Shown: one piece after another, positions 19,031 through 29,252 of the stretch
How positions within the stretch are numbered: the stretch's first letter is position 1
Layout of the letters: the number at the start of each line of letters is the position of its first letter
Assembly: GCA_011088145.1 (NCBI GenBank)
Contig: JAALKG010000005.1
Span: forward strand, 1-42,387
Direction of reading: 5' to 3'
Length of the DNA: 42,387 nt
Source of the DNA: Cyanobacteria bacterium MH1_Bin12
GTDB taxonomy: Bacteria; Cyanobacteriota; Cyanobacteriia; Cyanobacteriales; Cyanobacteriaceae
Notes under the pieces: generated by a model
Told to the model about the DNA's origin: nothing
Database searches by the model: none
The model's input: only the letters and a program-made list of their open reading frames with translations
Translations under genes and position numbers: made by a program

Positions 19031-22000
19031 TTAGATAACATATATATCATTAGCACTTAGGCTTGGTGTGTTACTCAACGTCGCAATTTGAATTGCTGAT
19101 GAGCCTCCAAGATTGCCGTCAGCATCAAAGTATAAATCTCCGTTTGTTGTGTTATAGATAAAGCGATCGTCAGCATCTCCTGCACTTGTAATACCTGCAC
19201 CTGAAGTAAACTGGCTAGCATTTAATTCTCCTGTTACTAGACCTCCCCCAAAACTAGTCGTAACGATGATTAAATCGAATTCACCAGTATTAAAGTCAGT
19301 AACAGTATCAAAATTAACGCCATCACCAGCAGATTTAAATACAAAATTATCAGTACTATCACCACCCGTTAAAGTTTCAGCAACATTTAGTTCGCCAATT
19401 AGTATGTCATTGTCATTAGTACCAGTTAAAATATCATTGTCGACACCATCAGTACTATCTTCAACTAAATTTCCCTTTAATATATAAGCTGAATCCTCAT
19501 CAGTTAAAGTTGGAGGAGAAGCAGGATTTGGCACACCAATAACATCAGCTGTATTAATAGCAATAAGAGGTGAACTAACTAGTGCAGATGGTCTGTGAGC
19601 AATATCGGAATCAGACACATTTACTATTGGAGATATAAATTGGGCATCGCCATCACTATTTGATAAACCGATAGATGTTGTACCATTGTCAAAATTTGAA
19701 TTACCAGCTGAACCGAATATTATGAGGTCATAGAAAGCTGTATTGCTAAACGTACTACCATTACTAAAATTAAACACTGTATTGCCATTATTACCATGAC
19801 CGGTATTGTATCCATTATCTGCCGCATTCCGATATTCTTCTGCTTGTAAAAACACAGCTCCAACACCTGAAATTGAAGAACCTAGAATACCAATAGTATT
19901 AGTAACATTTCCGTCTGCAAGAATATCACCATTACTAGAAAGAAAGTTACTTCCTCCCAAAACACGGAAAATAGGAAGTAAACTCCCATCTCCTTGAATA
20001 TTCCAAGTAGAGTTTTCGACCAAGAAATCTGAACCAGAAGCATTAATATCAATAACTATAATTCCATCACCATTTGAATCTGTCGCTTCAGAAGTTCCAT
20101 CATTATCTATGTCGAGACCATTAACATCTAAGTTTGTCGTAACATTACTTGAAATACCTGTACTGTTCCAAGTGTACTCTGTTGGTAATTCGGTAAGAAA
20201 ATCCTCTAAATCATCAATTTCACTACGTAATCCCGAAAGATCAGTACTTCCAACAACCCCATTAGCAGGCATTGATTGACCAGTCAAAGAAGGTTCAGGG
20301 AAAAAATCACTATTCGAAACACTAGAGTTTGGAGTTCCACTAGCCGCAACAACACCTACTTGACCATAAAGATCCAAATTACTAGAGTCAAATTGAGCAT
20401 TGGGACTAGTTAATGCTACATCACCACTCCAATCTGGAGCATTTGTACCTAATCGTCCCAGTTGTGTATTTTGTCCATTAAAAGCTTTAGCAGTAGCACT
20501 TGTAGCAGTTGCTATTATTACATAATCATTCAATCCACTAAAAGGAGCATTAATTATTTCTTCAAAACGGAATGTCCATGTCTCACCAGGATCAAGAATA
20601 TCATCATCATTAGTGTCCCCTATATTAAATCCACTAACATCAGTTACTGAATCAGGATAAAAATCATCGCTGGTATCACTAGGTGATTTATTATCATCCA
20701 TAACGGTATAACCACTACTGGTAGTAGCATTTGTTATATCAATGGGTGTTCCACCATCATTCTCAACTGTGATGGTATAAGTTGCAGTATCTCCACGCTG
20801 AGCAACAGGATATGAAGTATCTGTTGCAAAATCATCCGCATCAAAATTAGGACCACCATTGATAGATACTAATTTTTCCAGATCGATACTAGGTGTTGCT
20901 GTTGTCACAACAGTAACAGTGGCATCATCTGTTTGTTCGCCTGTTTGATCACTATCTACTGTAGCAACATTAGTAATAGTATCTCCTTCTTGACCAGCTT
21001 GAATTATATAAGTATAAGTAGCCGTAGCCGTAGCACCAACCGCCAAATCATCAGTTTGCATATCAGTATCAGCATCAATCAAACCAGTTATACCCGTTAA
21101 TCCAGATATAGTGATATCATCTGCCATATTTCCGGGAGTACCACTATCGTTAATATCTTCAAAAGTAAGATTAGTCAAAGTAACATTACCTGTATTGACG
21201 ATCGTGGCAGTATAAGTTATGGTATCCCCAACATTTATACTTCCATCACTATTAGCATCCCCTGTTAAATTTGCTACTTTATTGACGGTAAATCCTGTGT
21301 TTTGGATTAAATTAACTGTAACAGTATCTGTAGCTGTAAAAAATTCGCCTAAACCTCCTGTTTGACCTCCTAAATCACTGCCAGAAACATCTGCAATATT
21401 GGTAATAAAACCTAAATCTAAATCGTCTTGGGTGATCGTATAAGTACCTATAACTGTGGCAGTTGCACTTACTGCCAAGTCATCGGTTTGTCCATCTTCA
21501 TCTATATCTGTAAGTCCTGATAATCCTAGAACACCAATTTTGTCATCGGTTAAAGTAACATCAAATAATGAGACATCACCAGTATTCGTTACGGTATAGG
21601 TATAAAGAATCTGATCTCCAGCACTATATCTGCCAGCATCATTTCCTTCATTGTCTGAATCGATAATATAAGAACCAGTAGAAGTTACGCCACTATCGAT
21701 GATTGTTGTACTTAAATAAGCATCGTCGCTTTGGACTCCTTTATCTAAGGTTATAATACTGTCTGTACCATTTATTTGAACGATAAGATTATTCGTTACC
21801 GAGGCACTACTATCATCAATAAATTCAATCGCTATATTTTCTAATAAGTTTTGACCTTCAATTAAAGTTTGAACAGTTGGTTCATTATTATTTAAGACAT
21901 ATATCCATTGAACTGTTGCTTCTTGTCCATCAAATGTTATATCAGTTACATATAAAATTCCATATAAACCATCGATAATGTAATTACCTGATGTGTCTTG

Positions 22001-23347
22001 AGTTGCGGCACTAGTAAAACTACTGTTACTAAAGTCAATGTTAAATGTTGCTGAACCGATTTTTAAGGTTGCCTCAGAACTGTCTATATCGGAGACTGCA
22101 AATTGTCCAGTAGTAAAAATATCCCCAAATGTAGTTGGATTAGGATCTCCTTGTTCGCCATCATTAGGTGTGTCTTCTGTAACTTCTTCGGGGGCTGGTG
22201 CAGGAAATTCTGGCATGAAGTTACTTTGTCCGATGACTAAAGACTCAAAAGCATCTCCTGTTTGGGCTTGATTGTCTAATGTTGTGACACTATATGTAGC
22301 TATAATTTCTGTATCTTCGTGGGGATCAATACTATTGGGATCAATGTAATAAATCTTTCCAGTTGAATTATCTAACGCATATAAGATTACATTTCCTTCC
22401 TCTTGATTACCAAAATAATACGCGTCTAAGCCTTCTAATTGAGCTGGTTGTTCTAAGTTTCCTATAACAGCTACAGATTTGGATGTACCATCTGTATAAA
22501 TGTAGTGTAGAAGGGTTTTGTCACCTTTTTCTTCTAAACCATAAAATATAGGTTGACTGTTAGATTGTAATTGATTTTCTTCATTTTCGTTAGAAAGATA
22601 AGCGGCGTTATAAGCAAATGAACCTAATGTTGTTCCTTTTAGAGTACTGTAGGGTTGAACTCCATTAGCATTATTACCGTCCTCATCTATGACATTTCCT
22701 GTTTCTATATCTATGCGATAAATTAATGTGTCGTTGTTATCGCTAGTTGCTAAATATAAATTATTCTCAAATCCGATCGCAAAACCAGCTAAGTTATTAA
22801 CATAGTCTACGACATTACCACCAATATGTTTAATCTCTGTAATTTCTTGATTTGGAAGTGTTCCTGTGTCTTGAGTTTCTACATATATTTTAATTAAACC
22901 CTCACCATTAGCTATTGTACCGGTAGATTTGATGAGAGCATAAAAGACTTTCACGCCTTCTGTTGTTTCTACTGGTTCAAGTTCTAAGGCTTCTACATCA
23001 AAGTTATCTAATTTTTTTTTCTTCGTTTTTTTTCCTCTGGAATTAGGATCATCAATTTCAATGAAGATAGATTCAAAACCACTACCATTTTTGTTGTAAA
23101 TAGGGTATGTTTTGCCATAAGTAGGACTATCAGGATTAATGTCTATGGCGTAAAGAGTACTTCTATGACCTGTGGTATTTGTTGTGCCTGTTGTGGAGTT
23201 TTTACCTTTACCTTTCCCTTTCCCTTTCCCTTTACGTTCTGTATCACTAGAACCATCACCATTAGTGATTCCACTTAGACCACCAATGGAATAAGCCCTA
23301 ACCGGATTCTCCGTACCAAATATATTCTCAGTAAAAATATCTACCAT
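19031..23347 (-). CDS. Large secreted surface protein with DUF11-type repeats and RTX-like C-terminus
   Basis: DUF11-like repeats (VNVGDTITYTATIVNTGNVTLTNLTFED..., YSAGDQILYTYTVTNTGDVSLFDVTLTDD), degenerate RTX (ILTGTNDNDILIGELNVAETLTGGDSTDNFVF), terminal DADGNLGGSSAIQIATLSNTPSLSANDIYVI. Confidence 0.85.
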   Translation of the reverse strand: MVDIFTENIFGTENPVRAYSIGGLSGITNGDGSSDTERKGKGKGKGKGKNSTTGTTNTTGHRSTLYAIDINPDSPTYGKTYPIYNKNGSGFESIFIEIDDPNSRGKKTKKKKLDNFDVEALELEPVETTEGVKVFYALIKSTGTIANGEGLIKIYVETQDTGTLPNQEITEIKHIGGNVVDYVNNLAGFAIGFENNLYLATSDNNDTLIYRIDIETGNVIDEDGNNANGVQPYSTLKGTTLGSFAYNAAYLSNENEENQLQSNSQPIFYGLEEKGDKTLLHYIYTDGTSKSVAVIGNLEQPAQLEGLDAYYFGNQEEGNVILYALDNSTGKIYYIDPNSIDPHEDTEIIATYSVTTLDNQAQTGDAFESLVIGQSNFMPEFPAPAPEEVTEDTPNDGEQGDPNPTTFGDIFTTGQFAVSDIDSSEATLKIGSATFNIDFSNSSFTSAATQDTSGNYIIDGLYGILYVTDITFDGQEATVQWIYVLNNNEPTVQTLIEGQNLLENIAIEFIDDSSASVTNNLIVQINGTDSIITLDKGVQSDDAYLSTTIIDSGVTSTGSYIIDSDNEGNDAGRYSAGDQILYTYTVTNTGDVSLFDVTLTDDKIGVLGLSGLTDIDEDGQTDDLAVSATATVIGTYTITQDDLDLGFITNIADVSGSDLGGQTGGLGEFFTATDTVTVNLIQNTGFTVNKVANLTGDANSDGSINVGDTITYTATIVNTGNVTLTNLTFEDINDSGTPGNMADDITISGLTGITGLIDADTDMQTDDLAVGATATATYTYIIQAGQEGDTITNVATVDSDQTGEQTDDATVTVVTTATPSIDLEKLVSINGGPNFDADDFATDTSYPVAQRGDTATYTITVENDGGTPIDITNATTSSGYTVMDDNKSPSDTSDDFYPDSVTDVSGFNIGDTNDDDILDPGETWTFRFEEIINAPFSGLNDYVIIATATSATAKAFNGQNTQLGRLGTNAPDWSGDVALTSPNAQFDSSNLDLYGQVGVVAASGTPNSSVSNSDFFPEPSLTGQSMPANGVVGSTDLSGLRSEIDDLEDFLTELPTEYTWNSTGISSNVTTNLDVNGLDIDNDGTSEATDSNGDGIIVIDINASGSDFLVENSTWNIQGDGSLLPIFRVLGGSNFLSSNGDILADGNVTNTIGILGSSISGVGAVFLQAEEYRNAADNGYNTGHGNNGNTVFNFSNGSTFSNTAFYDLIIFGSAGNSNFDNGTTSIGLSNSDGDAQFISPIVNVSDSDIAHRPSALVSSPLIAINTADVIGVPNPASPPTLTDEDSAYILKGNLVEDSTDGVDNDILTGTNDNDILIGELNVAETLTGGDSTDNFVFKSAGDGVNFDTVTDFNTGEFDLIIVTTSFGGGLVTGELNASQFTSGAGITSAGDADDRFIYNTTNGDLYFDADGNLGGSSAIQIATLSNTPSLSANDIYVI

Positions 23348-23795
23348 CGTTTTAAACTCCCATTTATTATTCTTATAAAAATCAACACAACTATTCGTGC
23401 AGGTGCCAAACTCACCAATACCTTATAAATCAAAGCTTTCACTTTTTAAAAAAATATCCTTAATAACCATTCTATAGATACAAGGAAACTTTGAGTGTGA
23501 CTTTACTGAATCTTTATTACTTGCCTGAATATTTGTCTGATCTACGTGTTTTTATTTGCGTGTAATTACTTAAGCAAAGAAAAAAGCGATCGCACAAACA
23601 TGTCCTGTAGTGAGTTTAATTTTGGGAACTGATCTTATTTAGTTATTGTGATCAGTATTGTTTTTGCTTATGAGAATAAAGCAATTCCCGCTTTTATCGA
23701 AAAAATTGGGATACAAGCCTCTTCTTTCAAGAAGGAAATAAGAAAAATTAAAATCTAAATTTCAAGCCTCTGTAGGGACTTAGCACTGCTCACTG

Positions 23796-24099
23796 GTGTC
23801 AACTTAAGCCGAAACAGTCCTTTTAATTGAGTTTCAGAATTAACCTTGAATTGAAATTCAAGGCTAATAAATATCGTTTAATGAATTAAACTGAACTTGA
23901 AAGTATTTAGGATATTTCTATGAAAAAAAGTACCAGAGTTATGCCCCCTAAATCCCCCAATTTGGGGGACTTGTCTTTAAGAATTGGTATTTTAATTTCC
24001 AGAAATCACCTTAGTTGATTTTAATGAACGCCACCTCTTAGCCTTGTCAATTCATTGCAAGGTGCTGTACAGTAATAGCTTCACACCTTAAGTTGACAC
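23796..24099. mobile_element. Inverted-repeat-bounded element (IS remnant or MITE), about 304 bp
   Basis: GTGTCAACTTAAG (23796-23808) and CTTAAGTTGACAC (24087-24099), 13/13 perfect; no long ORF inside. Confidence 0.55.
23938..24018 (-). repeat. Dispersed repeat, copy A
   Basis: TTATGCCCCCTAAATCCCCCAATTTGGGGGACTTGTCTTTAAGAATTGGTATTTTAATTTCCAGAAATCACCTTAG aligns with the reverse complement of 29125-29207. Confidence 0.6.
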
Positions 24100-24114
24100 G
24101 AATGGATTTTACTA

Positions 24115-24507
24115 TCATTCAAATAAAATCTTTTCAAAACACATTTCTCCAACTTCTCTTAATTCTCTGGCAACTTTTCTATTGTTGTTAACTTGTTGAG
24201 TTAATTGTTTAAATTTTTCGGTAGTATATTTATTTCTAAATTCAGATATCGTACATTTACAAACTGTTTGTGCTGATTCTTTAGATAAGCCTTCATTTTG
24301 AGATTCAACTAAACATTTTTCCTCATAATTACACCAAACAGAAGCTTGTGTCGTTTTTAGACCTTGTTTAGCTAAATTTTGGATACATTGTTGTTTATTG
24401 AATGAAGATTTATTCGATTGAGCAAAACCTTCTGTTGTCATCAACAAGAATGTCATAGAAATAACCGTAATATTAATAATCGATGAAGAAAAAGATTTTG
24501 TGAACAT
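24115..24507 (-). CDS. Small secreted hypothetical protein
   Basis: Signal peptide (IINITVISMTFLLMTTEGFAQ) and four to five Cys residues; ends TGA immediately followed by TAG. Confidence 0.6.
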   Translation of the reverse strand: MFTKSFSSSIINITVISMTFLLMTTEGFAQSNKSSFNKQQCIQNLAKQGLKTTQASVWCNYEEKCLVESQNEGLSKESAQTVCKCTISEFRNKYTTEKFKQLTQQVNNNRKVARELREVGEMCFEKILFE

Positions 24508-24630
24508 GTATTTTGAATTAAATAGTTAATTACAATTAAGACGATGATTTTTGTTAAAAGTTGCGATCAAGACCTTTATACTTGAATCAAGTCAAAAAAA
24601 ATAATACCAATTTATATTTTTACTTTTTAA

Positions 24631-25245
24631 TTAAAAATTTCTCAAAGATTGATGAGTACAAGCTACGTACCACATATAATCATCGATTTCATAACTAACA
24701 GCCTTACTGATGGAAGAAAGAGATTTTTCCTTTTCTTTTTGTGCTTCATAATATAAACCTGCATAAAAATTAGCATAAAAAAGATGATGTCGATCGCAAT
24801 CTCCATTTAAATTATTTAAAACATCCACATTGTAGCGACCTGCAAAAACTTGATATATATGATACATATAAGGTCGAATATCATTTTTGACAGTCAATAA
24901 ACAATCCGTTGCCGAATTAATATCTTCTAATTGAGCAATACAGAGAAAAAACCATAAGGTATTTTCAATATCTTGAGAATGAATACTCAAATTCAACTCA
25001 AATTGTCTAGCAGCCTTAGCATATTTATCAAGATAATAATAAGTTAAACCCCTTTGCCATAGATAAGGAGTCAACTGAGGATTTAACTCTTCGGCTTTAT
25101 TAAAATCCTTAAGAGAATCTATTAACCTACCCAATTTAAAATACAACATTCCTCTATTTATGTATAAACGAGGCTCAAAAGGAAATGTATTTAATCTTTT
25201 ATTAAATTGATTTAAGTCTGTTTCTAAAACAGTTGTATCGACCAT
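24631..25245 (-). CDS. TPR-repeat protein
   Basis: LYINRGMLYFKLGRLIDSLKDFNKAEELNPQLTPYLWQRGLTYYYLDKYAKAARQFE. Confidence 0.85.
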   Translation of the reverse strand: MVDTTVLETDLNQFNKRLNTFPFEPRLYINRGMLYFKLGRLIDSLKDFNKAEELNPQLTPYLWQRGLTYYYLDKYAKAARQFELNLSIHSQDIENTLWFFLCIAQLEDINSATDCLLTVKNDIRPYMYHIYQVFAGRYNVDVLNNLNGDCDRHHLFYANFYAGLYYEAQKEKEKSLSSISKAVSYEIDDYMWYVACTHQSLRNF

Positions 25246-25601
25246 GAAATTTTAAATCACTAAATATCGAAAAAAATAACTTATTGATCCCAATATAGTT
25301 TAATATGGTTGTCCTAAAACAGGAACACAACTAATTATTAATTGTTAACCATTAATTTGGTTTAACGCTATACTATTTTGAATTATTCGTGTTACATTTG
25401 TTTCTAAAAACAATTAGTCATAAATCATGAATGATTGCTCATGATTAATTGTCATAAAAACTGTTAAAAGATACAGAACAAACAAATATTTATAAATTGG
25501 TGGTAGTATTTACCACAAACAGTATATCATTGAAGCAAATTTATAGCGACTATTTGTAAATAGTGACTATTAATATTTTATTGGTGTGAAAGGAGAAAAA
25601 A

Positions 25602-27041
25602 ATGTCCAACATAAATTTGAACGGAAAACCATTTCACTTTATTGGTATTGGTGGTATTGGAATGTCAGCCTTAGCTTATATTTTAGCTAAAAGACGATTG
25701 CCTGTATCAGGTTCAGATATTCGTTCTAGTCATATTACTGAACGTTTAGAAGCGGTAGGAGCAAATATTTTTACCAGTCAAACAGCAGAAAATATTGCTC
25801 AAATTAGTCCTCAACAAAATATGATTGAGGAAGATTCTGCTCCTCAAATTGTTTGCTCAACGGCAATCAATCAACAAAATTTAGAGTATAAAGCCGCAAT
25901 TGTTGAAGGTTATCCTATCTACCATCGTTCTGATTTATTAGCGGCATTAATCAAAGATTATCAAAGCATCGCAGTTGCTGGTACTCATGGAAAAACAACC
26001 ACAAGTAGTTTAATCTCCTATTTATTATTAAAGTCGGGATTAGACCCTACAGTCATTATTGGTGGTGAAGTTAACGCTTGGGAAGGAAATGCTCGCTTAG
26101 GTGAAAGTCCTTATCTAGTCGCTGAAGCAGATGAATCTGATGGTTCTTTAGTTAAGCATTATCCTCGTTTCGGTATTATTACTAACATTGAATTGGATCA
26201 TCCAGATCATTATGAATCTTTAGATCAATTGGTGGGTATTTTCCAACATTTTGCTAGTCAATCAGAAATCGTCATCGCTTGTGCTGACTGTCCCATCGTC
26301 AATGATACAATTAAAGCTGATATTACCTACAGTTTAAATTCTAACTCCTGTGCTAACTATATTGCCACGAATATTGTTCATGGTGCTTATGGAATAGAAG
26401 CCGATATTTTAGAAGACGGTATTAACATTGGTCATCTTTGTTTAGAACTTTCAGGTGATCATAATCTTAGTAACGCCTTAGCGGCGATCGCAGTTGGTCG
26501 CAAATTGGGTGTAGAATTTAATATCATTGCTGAATCCTTAGCTAGTTTTGAAGGTGCAAAAAGACGTTTTGAATATAAAGGCAACTATCAAGGTGCGACC
26601 TTAATTGATGATTATGCTCATCATCCCAGCGAAATCAGTTGTACTTTACAAGCAGGTAAATCAAGACTACCTCAATACAACGCCAAAAGACTCGTCGCAA
26701 TTTTTCAACCCCATCGCTATAGTCGTGCCGCAACTTTCCTCGAAGAATTTGCTCAATGTTTCAAACAAGCAGATGTTGTTATTGTCACCAGCATTTATAG
26801 TGCAGGAGAAGTAAATTCTACCCAAATTAATAGTGAAACAGTTGTCGAGGCGATCAAAAAATACCATGATCAAGTTTACTATCAACCAGATTTGTCAATA
26901 CTACCAAAATTTCTCGCTGATTTTCTAACCCCAGAAGATTTAACGATGTTCTTGGGTGCGGGTAATCTCAATCAGACTATTCCTCAATTGTTGAGTTTTA
27001 ATGAAAAAAAGTCAGTACAAGTGCTAGCACAAGCCGCTTAA
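25602..27041 (+). CDS. murC: UDP-N-acetylmuramate--L-alanine ligase
   Basis: FHFIGIGGIGMSALAYIL, VAGTHGKTTTSSLISYLL, DDYAHHPSEI, FQPHRYSR. Confidence 0.97.
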   Translation: MSNINLNGKPFHFIGIGGIGMSALAYILAKRRLPVSGSDIRSSHITERLEAVGANIFTSQTAENIAQISPQQNMIEEDSAPQIVCSTAINQQNLEYKAAIVEGYPIYHRSDLLAALIKDYQSIAVAGTHGKTTTSSLISYLLLKSGLDPTVIIGGEVNAWEGNARLGESPYLVAEADESDGSLVKHYPRFGIITNIELDHPDHYESLDQLVGIFQHFASQSEIVIACADCPIVNDTIKADITYSLNSNSCANYIATNIVHGAYGIEADILEDGINIGHLCLELSGDHNLSNALAAIAVGRKLGVEFNIIAESLASFEGAKRRFEYKGNYQGATLIDDYAHHPSEISCTLQAGKSRLPQYNAKRLVAIFQPHRYSRAATFLEEFAQCFKQADVVIVTSIYSAGEVNSTQINSETVVEAIKKYHDQVYYQPDLSILPKFLADFLTPEDLTMFLGAGNLNQTIPQLLSFNEKKSVQVLAQAA

Positions 27042-27223
27042 TTCTTGAGAATTAGACCCTAATTTCTTAAAAAAAAATTAGAATTGAATTGTAAGCATAA
27101 TTTTCTGATGAATTATTGATCATAATTTATCCATATAACAGATAAATTTGCCCTGCTAGTACATTTAAAAAAAATTACGTTAATGTGAGACAAAATTAAA
27201 TTATTTTCGTCTCTACCTATATA

Positions 27224-28189
27224 ATGACTAAATTTGTGAAGGAGTTATTAAAAATGAATACAAATAAAATATTAGGTGCTTCTCAGCCACCGATAAAACT
27301 TAAAGGTACTCAATGTGTCATTCATCAAGGAGAATCTTTATCTAAACATACCTCTTACAGAGTTGGAGGTAATGCCCAATTATATGCTGAACCGAAATCA
27401 TGGGAAGATATTCAAGCATTATTTGAATGGATTCAACAACAAGATGTACCTTTTACTTGTTTAGGAAGAGGTTCAAATTTACTAGTTAGTGATCAAGGAA
27501 TTGAAGGCTTAGTTTTAAATACTTGTCATTTCAAAGAATATGATCTTGACGAAGAAGATCATACTATTACCGTTGGTGCTGGTTACCCCTTACCAACATT
27601 GGCATGGAAAGCAGCTAAAAGAGGTTGGCAAGGCTTAGATTGGGCAGTGGGGATACCTGGAACTTTAGGTGGTGCTGTGGTAATGAATGCAGGTGCTCAT
27701 GAGGGTTCAATATCTGATGTATTAGTTAATGCAGTGGTCGCTGATAGCGATGGTACTATTAGAACATTATCTCGTGATGATTTACAATATGCTTATCGTG
27801 CCTCTAACCTACAAAAAGAAAAAGCATTAGTCTTAAAAGCGTCTTTGGCTCTACAACCAGGACAAAGCAAAGAAAAGATGGTTAATTTAACCACTCAAAA
27901 TTTCCGTAGACGTAAACAAACTCAACCTTATGACAAACCAAGTTGTGGTAGTGTTTTTCGTAATCCTAAACCTCAAGCCGCAGGATGGTTAATTGAACAG
28001 CTTGGTTTAAAAGGCTATCAAATTGGTGGTGCTCAAGTTGCTCATCGTCATGCTAACTTTATTATTAATTCAGGAAATGCTAAAGCTCAAGATGTTTTTA
28101 ACTTAATTGAGTATGTGCAAGAAAAAGTCGAACAACATTGGTCGATATTACTTCATCCTGAAGTTAAAGTATTAGGTAATTTTAGTTAA
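27224..28189 (+). CDS. murB: UDP-N-acetylmuramate dehydrogenase
   Basis: HTSYRVGGNAQLYAEP, CLGRGSNLLVSDQGIEGLV, GIPGTLGGAVVMNAGAHEG, PSCGSVFRNP. Confidence 0.97.
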   Translation: MTKFVKELLKMNTNKILGASQPPIKLKGTQCVIHQGESLSKHTSYRVGGNAQLYAEPKSWEDIQALFEWIQQQDVPFTCLGRGSNLLVSDQGIEGLVLNTCHFKEYDLDEEDHTITVGAGYPLPTLAWKAAKRGWQGLDWAVGIPGTLGGAVVMNAGAHEGSISDVLVNAVVADSDGTIRTLSRDDLQYAYRASNLQKEKALVLKASLALQPGQSKEKMVNLTTQNFRRRKQTQPYDKPSCGSVFRNPKPQAAGWLIEQLGLKGYQIGGAQVAHRHANFIINSGNAKAQDVFNLIEYVQEKVEQHWSILLHPEVKVLGNFS

Positions 28190-28341
28190 TAGTTCCACAT
28201 TTTTGGGTTATAAATATTTTGGTTGTAAGGATTAATGTATTATCAATTATTATGATATTTATCTAGTAATGCAAAAAATCCTAAACCGATAACCTCCAAA
28301 CTATTTGGAATCGAGACTAAGGATATTGCCATAATGCCAAT

Positions 28342-29043
28342 ATGGAAATTTTGATTGTTGAAGATGAGAGAGAAATTGCTCAGTTAATCAATAATTGTTT
28401 GAGTAGAGAAGGATTTCAATGTCATATCGTTCACGATGGCTTATCTGCTTTAAGTACAGCGAAAACCATCCAACCTGATTTAATCATTCTAGATTTGATG
28501 TTACCAGGGCTTGATGGCTTGGAAGTTTGCAGTAGATTGCGAAATGAAGGAATGGCAAAAGATCCTTATATAATGATGTTAACGGCTAAAGGGGAAGAAA
28601 TCGATCGAGTAATTGGTTTATCTACAGGTGCCGATGATTATTTGGTCAAACCATTTAGCCCTAGAGAGTTAGTCGCCAGAGTAAGGGCATTGTTACGCCG
28701 TAGTTTGCGTCATGAAAAAACAGCTCAAATCTATGAAACAGAACATTTCACTGTTAATTTAGATGAGCATACTGCAACTCGGAAACTTGATGAGCAGAAA
28801 ACCGAAGAATTAGACTTAACTGCTTTAGAATTTAATTTGCTATCAGCATTTATTAGTTATCCGGGTAAAGTTTGGAGTCGCACTCAATTAATTGATAAAC
28901 TTTGGGGTGCTGATTTTTTTGGCGATGAAAGGGTTGTTGATACTCATATCCGTCGCTTAAGGAAAAAGATTGAACCTAATCCCGCTCAACCTTCTTTTGT
29001 AAAGACTGTTGTTGGCGTAGGTTATAAATTTGAGGATTTGTAG
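28342..29043 (+). CDS. OmpR/PhoB-family DNA-binding response regulator
   Basis: Receiver domain (ILIVEDEREIAQL, LIILDLMLPGLDGLEV, LTAKGEEIDRVIGLSTGADDYLVKPFSPREL) and winged-helix output (RVVDTHIRRLRKKIE). Confidence 0.93.
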   Translation: MEILIVEDEREIAQLINNCLSREGFQCHIVHDGLSALSTAKTIQPDLIILDLMLPGLDGLEVCSRLRNEGMAKDPYIMMLTAKGEEIDRVIGLSTGADDYLVKPFSPRELVARVRALLRRSLRHEKTAQIYETEHFTVNLDEHTATRKLDEQKTEELDLTALEFNLLSAFISYPGKVWSRTQLIDKLWGADFFGDERVVDTHIRRLRKKIEPNPAQPSFVKTVVGVGYKFEDL

Positions 29044-29124
29044 TTGGAATTGAGAATTGAGAATGACGTCAAAGGCTTCTATAGCAAGTAACTAATGAGT
29101 AGATTAGGAAACTTATAACTCTCA

Positions 29125-29207
29125 AAGTATTAAGGGGATTTCTCAAAATGAAAATACTAGTTTTTAAAGATAAGTCCGTCAAACTTGGGGATTTAGGAGG
29201 CATAATT
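29125..29207 (+). repeat. Dispersed repeat, copy B
   Basis: AAGTATTAAGGGGATTTCTCAAAATGAAAATACTAGTTTTTAAAGATAAGTCCGTCAAACTTGGGGATTTAGGAGGCATAATT; homologous to 23938-24018 (opposite strand) and in part to 12589-12630. Confidence 0.6.
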
Positions 29208-29252
29208 GGGGTGCTTTTTTTGATGGAAATATCCTAAATGTTATATCTTTAA

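Noticed and set aside
25501-25530. Possible NtcA-type site (GTA...TAC) upstream of murC
   Set aside because: Spacing in GTAGTATTTAC does not match GTAN8TAC.
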